A DNA stretch of 64,000 bases, from contig CAMXCT020001030.1 in the NCBI GenBank assembly GCA_947184155.2, positions 53,501 through 117,500 on the forward strand, read 5' to 3'. Numbering within the stretch: the first letter of the stretch is position 1; every line of letters starts with the position of its first letter. The notes beneath the pieces are model-generated. The model had not been told where the DNA came from and ran no database searches. It saw only the letters and a list, made by a program, of their open reading frames with translations. The translations under genes were made by a program, and so were the position numbers. This document shows, piece by piece, positions 21,752-32,330 of this stretch. The DNA is from Cladocopium goreaui. Taxonomy: Eukaryota > Sar > Dinophyceae > Suessiales > Symbiodiniaceae.

Positions 21752-22164
21752 TGTATGTATGTATGTATGTATGTATGTATGTATGTATGTATGTATGTAT
21801 GTATGTATGTATGTATGTATGTATGTATGTATGTATGTATGTATGTATGTATGTATGTAGTATGTATGTATGTATGTATGTATGTATGTATGTATGTATG
21901 TATGTATGTATGTATGTATGTATGTATGTATGTATGTATGTATGTATGTATGTATGTATGTATGTATATACGATATATGATATATGGCACATGATTTATC
22001 ATGTCCACATCTGTATATATCCATATATAATATACTATTATACAGCCTCGCAAGTCATACTCAGGAGGCAGTTTATCAGCTTATCAGTTGATCAGCAGCT
22101 GGTCTTCACCAACTGGTGGCTCAAATCAGCGTAGCCAGTATGATCTTTCAATTTTGATGCTGTG
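20997..22164. other. Upstream region of the HSP70 gene
   Basis: No gene is recognised apart from open frames without motifs (for example 21010-21249, Arg/Glu-rich). The region ends in the large GTAT microsatellite and a 130-bp spacer before the HSP70 start. No TATA box, CCAAT box or convincing heat-shock element (alternating nGAAn) is visible, in line with the lack of such promoters in dinoflagellates. Confidence 0.4.
21710..21967. repeat. (GTAT)n microsatellite upstream of HSP70
   Basis: About 60 tetranucleotide units, broken once by a TAG near 21859-21862, which shifts the phase. It is open in all three frames of each strand (Met-Tyr-Val-Cys and Thr-Tyr-Ile-His strings). It lies 200 bp upstream of the HSP70 ATG. 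Confidence 0.97.
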
Positions 22165-24900
22165 ATGTCCCCCAGCCCCGAGGAGAAGAGCTATGCTGTT
22201 GGAATAGACCTTGGAACTACCTACAGCTGCGTTGGAGTCTACAAAGATGGAGAAGTTCAAATTATCGCCAACGACCAAGGCAATCGAACAACCCTATCGT
22301 ATGTTGCTTGGACTGAGCAGGAGAGACTGCTCGGGGATGCAGCGAAAAATCAGGTAGCAAGCAATCCAACCAACACAGTCTTCGATGCTAAGAGGCTCAT
22401 AGGGCGACGCTTTGATGACCCCATCGTTCAGGCGGACTTGAAGCTCTGGCCGTTCAAGGTGGTTTCGGACGGCAGCAAAGATGATAAACCTCTCATTGAA
22501 GTCTTCTACCAGGGGGTGGAGAAACGGTTTCATCCAGAGGAGATCTCCTCTATGATCCTTACGAAAATGAAACAGACCGGTGAAGCTTATCTTGGCCATC
22601 GAGTGCGGGAAGCTGTGATCACGGTGCCCGCTTACTTCAACGATGCCCAGCGGCAAGCAACAAAAGATGCTGGAGAGATTGCCGGTCTTCGAGTTCTGCG
22701 GATTGTGAATGAACCAACTGCTGCAGCCATTGCTTATGGCCTTGACAAGTCTGACAAGTCAGGTGTTGCAGAGAAGGAGACACACATTTTGGTGTTTGAC
22801 ATGGGAGGTGGAACTTTTGATGTCTCGGTTCTGGCGATTCAAGATTCAGTCTTTGAGGTGAAAGCCACTGCAGGCGATCCGCACCTGGGAGGTGAAGATT
22901 TCGACAATCGGATCCTCAGCCATTGCATCGCGGACTTTCGCAGGAAGCACCAGTCAGACCCAACCCGGAACCAGCGGGCTTTGCGACGCTTGAGAACTCA
23001 GTGCGAACGAGCCAAGCGATTGCTATCGACACAAACTTCTGTTACCATTGAAGTGGATTCCTTACATGAAGGAAATGACTTCAGCATTCGTTTGTCAAGG
23101 GCCAAATTTGAAGAGCTTTGCATTGACTATTTCAAGAAAGCCATGGAACCAGTTGAGCAATGCCTGAAGGACAGCAATTTGCCGCAGAAGGCGATCACTG
23201 ACATTGTGATGGTAGGAGGTTCAACTCGAATTCCAAAGGTCCAAGAACTCATCAAAGCCTTCTTCAATGGAAAGGAGCTGTGCAAATCGATCAATCCAGA
23301 TGAAGCTGTAGCATATGGAGCAGCTGTGCAAGCGGCCATCGTTTCCGGCCAAGGAAGTGAGGATGTGCAGAACATGTTGCTGCTGGAGACTGGGCTCAAG
23401 CCTGGAAGACAAATCCTGGCATTCTTTTCCATTCTTATCCGTTCTTATCCATTCTTATCCATTCTTATCACCATATTTGATTCATTGAGCCCATGAAATC
23501 CCATGAAATCCCATGGTTCCCATTGCATGCAGGGAGAGTGAGTAGGTCCCAGGTTTCGGTCTGTCTTGTTCACTAGATGCTTGCACAGCCATTGATAGAA
23601 AGTGATGCAGCAAGCAACATGAGGTGATACGACGTGTTTTTTTTTTTTTAATGTCAACATTTGTTCGACTGGGCGTGGGATGCTGTGACTTGTTCTCACA
23701 TTTCCATACATTTCCATGGAATAAATAAGTTGATATAAGTTCGATACGAACGCAGGATGTTGCTCCATTGTCGCTTGGGATCGAGACAGCTGGTGGCATG
23801 ATGCAAGTCCTGATTGAGCGAAACTCCACAGTGCCGACCAGCAAGAGCCAAGATTTCACCACTTTTGAGGACTATCAGGATCATGTGGACATCTCAGTCT
23901 ATGAAGGCGAGCGTGCCATGGTCAAGGACAACAACTTCTTGGGCAAATTTACCTTGAAAGACATCCCCAAGTCCCTTCGAGGAGTCCCGAAAATTCAAGT
24001 CACCTTTACAATCGACACCAATGGCATTCTGCAAGTTCGAGCTGAAGACGCCAAATCTCAAAAGAGAAGTGAGATTCAGATTGCCAACGAGAAGGGCCGT
24101 TTGACTCAAAACGATATTCAGAAGATGCTGCAAGAAGCCGAGAAATACAAAGGCGAAGACGAAATCAGCAAAGGTGATATGCTCGCCAAAGAGGAGCTCA
24201 AGGTGTACATGCAAAGATTTGAGAAGGGCATCCAGGAACATCTCACACTGGTTTGATGGGAATAGTTGGCATAGTGCAAGGTTTGAGAGAATTAACCAGT
24301 CAATTTTGCAAAGATACTTGTAGCTTGAGACACCAGGATGGCGCGGGGCTTGTTCATTGTGTCGGTATTCCACAGTTTCATAAACATGCCGTAACATGAT
24401 CCCAATGATCCCAATATATCCCAATGATCCCAATGTTCATGGCGGTGAGGACTTGGATGACACGAAGCTGCAGAGAGAAGATCGTGAGCGGCTCGAAGGC
24501 AAGCTTGCAGATGCCTACAAGTGGCTGGAGAACGATGGCCTCAAGGCGAGGTAAGAGCCAGACAATGCCGGACAATGTTACTGTGTAAGTGTATTTCTGT
24601 GTTTTTCTTTGTCTCAAGTGACTCAAGGATACCCAGAGCTAACCTGGCTGGCCCTTGTGACTTCCAATACCTACGGCTCAGGCTGGAAAGCCCGAATTTG
24701 ACGGGAAGCAGAAAGAGCTCCAGGCAGTCATGAACACCGACCCTTGGGCGTTCCACATTTTGAGTTTCTATGAGTTTCTAACGATTGTGAATTCTGAGGC
24801 GTTCCTGTCGAGGGGATTCCTTTGCTACGAGATTTAGTTAATTTGAATTGATCAGGAGGCAGAAAAGAAGGCCGAAAATTCAGGTGATGCCATGATCTAG
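22165..24900 (+). CDS. HSP70: Heat shock protein 70, cytosolic type, five exons
   Basis: An ATP-dependent chaperone of the Hsp70 family. Exon 1 (22165-23385, 407 codons) carries the nucleotide-binding domain: [13 protein letters not shown] near residue 13, [11 protein letters not shown] near 211 and GGSTRIPK near 350. Exon 2 (23756-24235) starts [14 protein letters not shown], the classic linker, and holds the substrate-binding sheet ([16 protein letters not shown]). Exon 3 (24450-24545) and exon 4 (24682 to about 24738) hold the lid helices, with [11 protein letters not shown] last exon (24856-24900, [18 protein letters not shown]) is tentative. Introns: 23386-23755 GA-AG, 24236-24449 GA-AG, 24546-24681 GC-AG, and a fourth from 24739 (GA) or 24724 (GC) to 24855. 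Total about 632 residues, normal for the family, but the C-terminus lacks the EEVD found in most cytosolic members. An in-frame GTG precedes the ATG; I chose the ATG, which puts the conserved motif at the usual distance. Confidence 0.95.
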
Positions 24901-25712
24901 CAACGGAGGGTAGCTTGTTCGAATACATGGCATCAGTTTGACTTTGCAACGAGGTGATGTTGAAAATTAACCGTTCACAGACCGAATTCTGGGATCAGCA
25001 AGTCGTCCACCATGAAGGTGAGAAGACCATCGACAAGGGTGGCTTCATCCTGCACTGTGGAGTTGACATCCGTGATTTGATCGAAGATCCTCAGTGATTG
25101 GCACATTTTCTTTCCATCTCCGCTGGACCGTCTACCTGAGACCTGGACCGTATCCACCATTTTGAACAAGGACGACTCTTGATCATCTTGATCAATTCCT
25201 GTATTTGTCGGGCCGGGGCGCCCCACAGGATGAAGGTGGCCAACTCTGAGCGCACTCAGCATCGTCCAAAAAGAGCACAATTGCCCTTGAAGCATTTTCC
25301 GGCGGTTTGTTTGATAACGCCAAGGGCAGTCATGGAGATTATTGATGTTTTATATGTTTTGGATTGTTTTGGCATGTTTTGTCACTTTGTTTCTGATCAA
25401 CTCATGCTGTAAAGAGTTGCCGGGCGTTGCACCCTGCAGGCTAAAGGTATTCCGCGCTTGCTCAAGTCCACAGACTGGGAAGAGGCACAGGGTGAAACGG
25501 TGAAAATCTTTGAAACCGTGGCAGGCTGCCAATGGGCCAATCGGCCAATGGGCCAAGGTCAGGATAGGTCGGGGAGGCATAAGTATTGTGGCACCATGTG
25601 GCACCATTGCAAGGTTACGCAATTAGTCAAAATCTTGCCACGAAACAGTCTGCCAGACATGGGTGCATAGTTCTGTAAGTAATAAATAAACAAGTGAATA
25701 AATTTAAAAAAG

Positions 25713-25742
25713 TATATATATATATATAACTATATATATACA
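25713..25742. repeat. AT-rich simple repeat
   Basis: TATATATATATATAACTATATATATA block followed by TATTTATC. Confidence 0.8.
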
Positions 25743-27116
25743 TATTTATCTACACTGTTGATATCTATTGATACTACTGAGTGAGACAGAGCTGCAGACT
25801 GGTGCAGACATAGAATGGCCAATGAGGTATGCAGCTAAGCCAACTAAACTGAGATCCCTTGCAAGCCTGGCAGTACATAGCGTTCGCTATCCCTGGAGGT
25901 TGTGGCAGACGAGCATCTTTGCAGTTGGATGTCAATTCAAAGGCCAGTGCCATTTACATGGGCCGTCCAGCTTAGCAAAGCTGTGAACAGCTTTGAAGGT
26001 CCAATCCAGCTGTGTTGGCAGAGGACTTTCAGATTCTCATGGCATCTTGGCTGGTACTGGCAATCCAAGTGTTGCGATGCAGAATCATGTGTACATCTCG
26101 TTCGATGTCTAGAGTTTTGTTGTACATATTTGCCTTGGGGCTTTGCATCCTTGTTTACTCAAGCTCGTTGCCTCAGGATCGTGCACTGTGGAAGGACTGT
26201 GGCTGAAGTGTGCCAAAGCGCTTGACTTCCTTGTTGAAACCATAAGCCTTTAAAGTACAGGACATTGACGGAACTTGTGCAGAGGTGCCATCCATAGCAT
26301 TTTGAAATTCAATGAGTTCATGATAGTTCATGCAACGATGTGCAAACAAAGTCAAACAAAGTCAAACATACTGTACTCTGCGAAGCTATGGCTTTGCCGG
26401 TGTGCTATGGTGTGCTCAGGCCAGGGAGAAGGCTGCTTGGATGGTTGCAAGCGGATGTCAATGCGAAAGACTCAGACATACTCAGACCATCTCAGACCGC
26501 ATCCGGGTGTAATTTTTGTGGGGCCAACATGGCCAACTTGTGCAGGCGAACATCGCTACAATCATGGCATCCTGGAGCCTGTGGAGATTCCAGATTGGAT
26601 GCCATTCTGGCCCGTGTGACTGCTGTATGTACCTTTAGAATCCTTTAGAATCCTTTACACATCGTTACACAATTTGGTGTCAAAACTCAGTGCTACGTCG
26701 TATGTTGATGTGATATATTGTGACATTGGATGCTTTGCATCAAGTTATAATCTGCAGCATTTTTAGCCAAAAGGCTGCGCCCAACAGGCGCCAGGTAGAG
26801 CGATGGACCCACAGGTTATCCTCACAACGCTGAGTAACCTAGATGTTTCTTGGTGTATGTAGGCATGGCATCGCGTTTCTTCGGGAATCGATCAGCTTGT
26901 TTGTTGAAAGCTGGTTTCCATTGTATATTTGTCCTCTCTTTTTTTGATCCTTTAACATTTGTTCTGTGCTGCGAGTTTCCTTTGCTCTTACTGCTGTTAG
27001 ATTCGTGATTCCTGTGCGGTAGCTGCCTGCTACTTGCATTGGACTGATAGGTTTGGTATGAACTGACCTCAGGAGCACCCTGAAAAATGGATATATGATA
27101 TATGTACATACATATG

Positions 27117-27161
27117 ACACACACACACACATATATATATATATATGCGTGTGTGTGTGTT
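27117..27161. repeat. (AC)n(AT)n(GT)n self-complementary microsatellite
   Basis: An (AC)n run, an (AT)n run and a (GT)n run follow each other, so the whole 45-bp block is almost a perfect inverted repeat that could extrude as a hairpin. A related (AC)n block with TATATATACG follows at 27250-27305. Confidence 0.9.
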
Positions 27162-27704
27162 AATTTTGTGTATATGTGTTATTATAAAGCTATGCGGTAT
27201 GAGTTGTGTAATGGAAGAGATGGATGGATATGATATCACACATACAGAGACACACACACACACGTATTTATGTGTATATATACGTATAGATTCTTATACA
27301 CATACTGTACTCGCACGCATCCGCGAGCAAAAAGATGTTCCCTTAAACCTAGCAGCCTTGGCACTGTTTGGGAATTCTGCTGTCAAACCCGGCCTCGATT
27401 CTCGGCTGTGCCCAGGACACCATCCTGCAAAGTGTTCTCATACAACTGGTGCAAAGCAAGCCCACGCTGGCCCCAGGTCTGGTTAGCGACGCTTTGCCCA
27501 AGATTTGCAAGAAACGCCAACAAGGGATCACAAGGGGCTTGATTCGGCTAGATATGGCTAGATGAGGCTAGCTAGATGCATTTGGATATATCTAGATGCT
27601 AGATTTGCTCTGCAGCTGTTCACAACACCTATAATTATATATACAATCTTGTGCATAGGCCACTGAATTTGGGCCGAGATGCCTGAGGTTTGTGTTCCAG
27701 ACCT

Positions 27705-30700
27705 GACCTTCGCACCTAGCAAGAGCTTCACAGAGAAGCGCTGCATAGGAACAGTTAAGCTGAACCCTGTCAGCGGCTGAGTCAGCTGAATATGTCGCAA
27801 GTGTGCTGTGAAGAGCGGCTCTGACTTGAAGATAGGGGCTGTGAGTGTTGCGATGGTACGGCTCTGTCCTTGCCCTAGGTGCATATAGTGGCCTTAGTGT
27901 AGTCCTGTCATATTTCTATGACATTGTTGGATATAGTTGGTATTAGTTGGTGTATGTTGGTATATGTTACAATGTTGGTTTTTCATGTTGTCATGATATT
28001 TGCATGGCATGGCATTGTGATTCTTGAGTCCTCCAAGGCCATGGGGGTCAGTTTCATCAGCTGCCCTGATCTGAGCGCTGCAACTTGACTGTGATGCGCC
28101 GATGTCGCGGTTGAATGCGGTTGAGGGATGCCATAGTATTCATAGTATTGACAATTTGTATCAGTATCCAGATGTATCCAGTATGTAAGTATTGGATAGT
28201 ATTGGTTTATTAAATTTTATTAAGACATATTAAGACATATAAAGACTGGATTTGCACGTAGCGATGGAATGAAGTCAATGGAGCTTGGCAGTAGCACATC
28301 GCGACTTAATGCGACTCTGCAGTTTCACAAGCGCCTGGCCTCGGCAGCCCAGGTTTTTGACTGCGAGGTCCAGGTCAGGCCACAGCAAGTAGCTGGTTTT
28401 GTAGATGGCCTTGTGCTGAGTCTTTGATGCATTTTGATGCGCCTTAAATGATCACAGTATCACAGGTCTAGTCCGGTGCCTGCAGGAGGTAAACTTTTTG
28501 CTGACATTTCAACTCTTCGCCCAGGTCAGGAGGTAAACTTTGCTGTGACCTTGAACGAAGAGAACAAGCCACAGGCGTTCGACCTGATAGACAACAAAAC
28601 GGGCTTGAATGGCGTCGCAAGCATGGGAGGATGTGGGGGTGGTTGTGGCATGCCCAGCATGGGAGATCCCATGTCTTGTGGGATGGGAGGTTGTGGTATG
28701 GGCGGTTGTGGTTGTGGGTGTGGCTGTGGGTATGGAGGTGGGTGCGGGAGTGGCTGCGGCGGCTGCTGTGGCAGTTGTGGTGGATGTGGCTGCGGCTGCG
28801 GTGGCTGCGGTGGCTGCGGCGGCAATTGCAGCGGCTGCGGCGGCAATTGCAGCGGCTGCGGATGCAATTGCGCTGGCTGCGGCTGTGGCTGTGGCTGTGG
28901 AGGCTGCGGAGGCTGTGGAAGCTGTGGAGGCTGTGGAGGCTGTGGAGGCTGTGGAGGCTGTGGAGGCTGTGGAGGCTGTGGAGGCTGCGGTTGCGGATGT
29001 AGCGGCTGTGGCTGTGATGGCAATGTGGGAGGCCCTGACATGGGAATGAGCCGTGGCAGCAGCTGTTTACTCTTTGTCATTTGTCAGTCAGTCCAGTTTT
29101 CTGTTGTCCGTGATGCTGTGCAGTGCCTTTTCGTGGGATCCAAGGATGGGGCGACCCATGGGAATGATGCCAGGGCCAGGGCCGCCATCTGGACATGGCA
29201 TGAAGGGAGGTGGAAAACACAACGAAGAGAGTCTGGGAGAGTTCTTTGGCGTGGTCAAGAGCTACAACCCAGACAAAGGCTGGGTCAGACCTATCCCCAG
29301 AACCACTTTCCTTCAAGAGAAAAAACGCCAAAATGCAGTGCTGTCACTGCTGCATGTTTGCAGAGCCTTCTCACATGTGTGAAGTCTGTAAAGTCTATAG
29401 TGCCAGTTGTGCCATGTTGTCGCAGGCTTTGGCTTCATAGCCTGCGATGCGCTCAAAGGTCAGCATGGCGATGTCTACCTGAATAGCAGGCCAAGTGGTG
29501 CCAGATCTACGGGTTCAAAGGAGGTTACAGGTTTACAATGGTTTACAATGGTTTACATATGGGACGCCATGGGACGCCATATGTTTACATCGGCAAACGG
29601 ATTTCCTTCGCCAGGAACATTGGAGACTTCAAAGTTGGACAAGAGGTCAAGTTTCAGGCCTTCCTGCACAACGGCAGACTGCAAGGCACCGGACATGGAG
29701 CGGCACAGTATGGGCGCAATTGTGTGATCTTAATGCGTACTTTTATAGACCCTTACCTTGCCACATCTTCACCAAGTTGTTGCAAGGGCTGAAGCAAACT
29801 TATGCCTACATTGAGTGGTATTGAGTGGCTTTGAATGCTGAAACATGCCTGAATTCATCCTCAATTCATAGAACACCAAGTATCTCCTTCCCCCTTGGTA
29901 CCTGAGGCAGGGACCTCCGAGAAACTCGGCTTCGAAACTTCAACTCAGTGACAGGATGATGAACGCTCTCTCATGCCATGTCATTTTGAAATATGAGCCG
30001 GTTACAAACAGAGTTGAACTCGGGCTGCAGTTTGACAGCTAATAACCGCTAATAGCTGCCACAAAATCTAGCAGCCCTCGACATTCCTCGAACATCCTCG
30101 AACATATCCAGTGAGAGAATGTGAGAGAACATACACTGAGGATGCCACAGGCCAAGTGGGCCGGCAATCTGGCGCGGCTGGTGCCGAGGAGCAGGTGACC
30201 TTCAGCCGATGGCCTTGCCATGACATTTTCGGAAATCTTAGGCCACGTAGGCCACGTAGGCCACGTGTACATACGTTCACATTGTCTGCTTGCACCTGTT
30301 GGACAGGAACTTGGAGTCTTTGCCGGGAAGATCAAGAACTTTAACCAGGACACCAGCTTGAATTGAACGTGTTGCACGAATTCATCTTGTACTCATGCAT
30401 GACATTTGCTCAATTGGCTTTCTCGACTGAGCTTCACACGATTTCACGAGCAGCATGTGACGTCATGTGACCCCCGTAGCTGCTGTAGTTTGGAAGGAGA
30501 AAGGTTTTGGCTTTATCGTGTGCGATGCGCTCGCCACGCAGGGCTTCCAGGGTGATGCGCCTCAGCCGCCTTGGGAAGGTTTCCTGCAGTCATATGCAGT
30601 CATCCTTAGAACACATGTATAAAATTGTGGAAATAAAATACGTATAATTGCGTGTATATATATATGTGTGTGTGTGTGCGTGTGTGTAAATAAACATATT

Positions 30701-32330
30701 TGAGATCGAACCTGATAATGGTCACAGGGCCCGCGGGAAAATCTCGAATCTTGGAGCTCGAATCTCGAATTTCGGAGCTCCCATCTCGAATCTCGGATCG
30801 ATCTCGGATTTTGAATTTCGGGGACCATTCACGACACCTAGGGCATCCTAGGGCTATAACATTCATCGCTTTAGACAGATAGATAAATGACAAACAGATA
30901 AATAAATAGAATAATTATAAATAGATAAATAGATCGACAAGGAGATAGACAGATAGATAAACAGATGGATCTATAGACAGATAGATAGACATTTAGAGAG
31001 ATAGATAGATAGATAGATAGATCGATCGGATCTACAAGATCGAATGGAGAGAAAGTCCAGTCCGTCGGTCCGTAGGTCCAGCAGTTGTGCATCCAGTGAG
31101 CAATGCGCGCTCTCCAGCGGCCGGCACTCCAACCATCTGTCGCTCCGTCAACAGCTTGCTCTGCTGTCCGTGCGATTCAACAAACCAACTCTTCCTATAG
31201 GTTTCCTATCTTTGAAACTTCAACCACCACCTTGTGCGGTATTGTGCGGTACTAGTCAGTAAGTAGGATTGTATGACATGAAATGGAATGAGGTGACTGA
31301 ACTGTAGTGGACTGAACTGAAGTGATGGAAAAGAAGCGTGAAGTGGAAAGAAGAAGAGTTGAAACTAGTCGAATAAAACACAATGGAATAGACTAAAGCA
31401 GTGGGAACGCAGTGGAATGCAGTGGACTGGAAGTAGAAGAAGAATGAAGAAGAAGGAAATGGAATTGGAAAGGAAAAAGAATGTTGGGTGTGCACCTCCT
31501 TCCGGATATTCTTCAAGCAACACATACTAACTATCATGCTATATTTTCACATATTTTCACTATCCGCGGATCTCGGATACCGAATTTCGGATCACAGACC
31601 TCAAAACTCGAATCTCGAATGTCGGATTCCGAATCTCGAATATCCAATCGGACCTCGAATCTTGGACCTCGAATTTCGGATCACACATATTCACAAAATC
31701 ACACAGATCTCAAATCCGGAATGTCGGAATTCGAATCTTGGTTGTCGAAGCTCGGATCTCGAAGCTCGGATCTTGAATCTCGGGTCTCGAATCTGTCCGT
31801 TGTCAAGTGCAGTCTGATATATTTATGATTCCACACGTGTTTTCATACCCAGTTGATAAACAGACATATACAGACATTAAACAGACAAATATTACTATGT
31901 AGATGCGTAGGCTTCGTTTTGCCATCTTCGTTGCAGTTGTCGAAGAACACACACTTCGAGTCACGATGCGCTTGGCCAAGGTGTTCCTTCATCAGAAACA
32001 CAAAGGTGAGTTCAAAGAAGGTGATTATGTAGCTTTCATGGCCGTGCTGCGGAACGGGAAGTTGCAAGCAAAGGATCTTGAACCTGCTCCAGAGAATGAT
32101 GGTGCTGGCAGTGGGATGGGCATGGGCACAATGAGCATGGGGAGCCCAATTGGCGGACCCATGGGTGGCCCAATGAATGGAATGGGGGGCCAAATGGGTT
32201 CTATGGGTGGTCCCATGGGTGGCCCTATGGGCGGTCCAATGGGTGGTCCCATGGGCGATCCTGGCTGCATGGGCTGCGGCAAAGGTGGTTGCAAAGGCGG
32301 GACCAACAGAATGAACCCAATTGGAAGTGG
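27705..32330 (+). CDS. Multi-domain cold-shock-domain protein with Cys/Gly-rich insert
   Basis: Repeated halves of cold-shock domains (RNA/ssDNA-binding OB folds) are split by small introns. Module A: exon to 27768 (IGTVKLNP), 28038-28072 ([12 protein letters not shown]), from 28292 ([16 protein letters not shown]). Next: exon from about 28489 ([17 protein letters not shown]), continuing into a ~140-residue Gly/Cys-rich segment ending 29047. Module B: 29145-29278 ([12 protein letters not shown]), 29426-29489 ([20 protein letters not shown]), 29615-29685 ([20 protein letters not shown]). Module C: 30151-30194, 30307-30348 (AGKIKNFNQ), 30497-30556 ([12 protein letters not shown]), then from 31981 ([20 protein letters not shown]), followed by a Gly/Met/Pro-rich tail. 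Introns: GT-AG 27769 and 30195; GA-AG 28073, 29048, 30349; GC-AG 29279, 29490, 29686, 30557. All joins keep frame and domain order. True start and stop are unknown; probable nuclear or cytoplasmic RNA-binding role. Confidence 0.82.
28620..29040 (+). other. Cys/Gly-rich low-complexity coding segment
   Basis: Within the cold-shock gene about 140 codons are almost only Gly and Cys (CGGC, GCGCGCG, later GGCGGC), with a few Met, Asn, Ser and Tyr. The underlying DNA is an imperfect TGTGGAGGC/TGCGGC repeat, so it is open in other frames as well. The frame is fixed by the flanking cold-shock halves. Such density of Cys suggests metal or thiol chemistry or disulfide cross-linking (inference). Confidence 0.75.
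30655..30690. repeat. (TA)n(TG)n microsatellite
   Basis: Short dinucleotide array inside the 1.4-kb GC-AG intron 30557-31980. Confidence 0.85.
30735..31805. repeat. TCGAATCTCGGATC-type arrays flanking a GATA array
   Basis: Two degenerate minisatellites built from TCTCGAAT, TTTCGGAT and TCTTGGA modules stand at 30735-30832 and 31560-31800, same orientation, in the same intron. Between them is a GATA/GACA-type tetranucleotide array (30875-31030) and a purine-rich GGAATG-type stretch (31270-31480). The modules contain many CGAA/TCGGA steps unusual for the window. I see no coding signal. Confidence 0.8.

Larger units (their letters stand above)
24901..27700 (+). other. Region between HSP70 and the cold-shock gene, candidate exons
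   Basis: No domain is recognised. Candidate + strand exons: 24981-25097 (TEFWDQQVVHHEGEKTIDKG then GFILHCGVDIRDLIED), which however also reads openly on the minus strand; about 25441-25495 (AKGIPRLLKSTDWEEAQ); about 27410-27530 after GCCCAG (ILQSVLIQLVQSKPTLAPGL then VSDALPKICKKRQQG, a helical-repeat-like reading). They could form a gene between HSP70 and the cold-shock gene or 5' exons of the latter. Short tandem duplications such as TTTAGAATCC (26634-26655) mark likely introns. Confidence 0.3.

Noticed and set aside
21543-22134. Thr-Tyr-Ile-His and Met-Tyr-Val-Cys frames upstream of HSP70
   Set aside because: Translations of the GTAT microsatellite in all three frames; no protein function is implied.
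22162-22164. GTG as HSP70 start
   Set aside because: An ATG follows directly in frame and gives the normal distance to the IDLGTTYS motif.
24521-24733. GT-AG splicing of HSP70 at 24551
   Set aside because: It would join exons out of the conserved frame ([11 protein letters not shown] and an early stop); the GC site at 24546 keeps the lid sequence [14 protein letters not shown].
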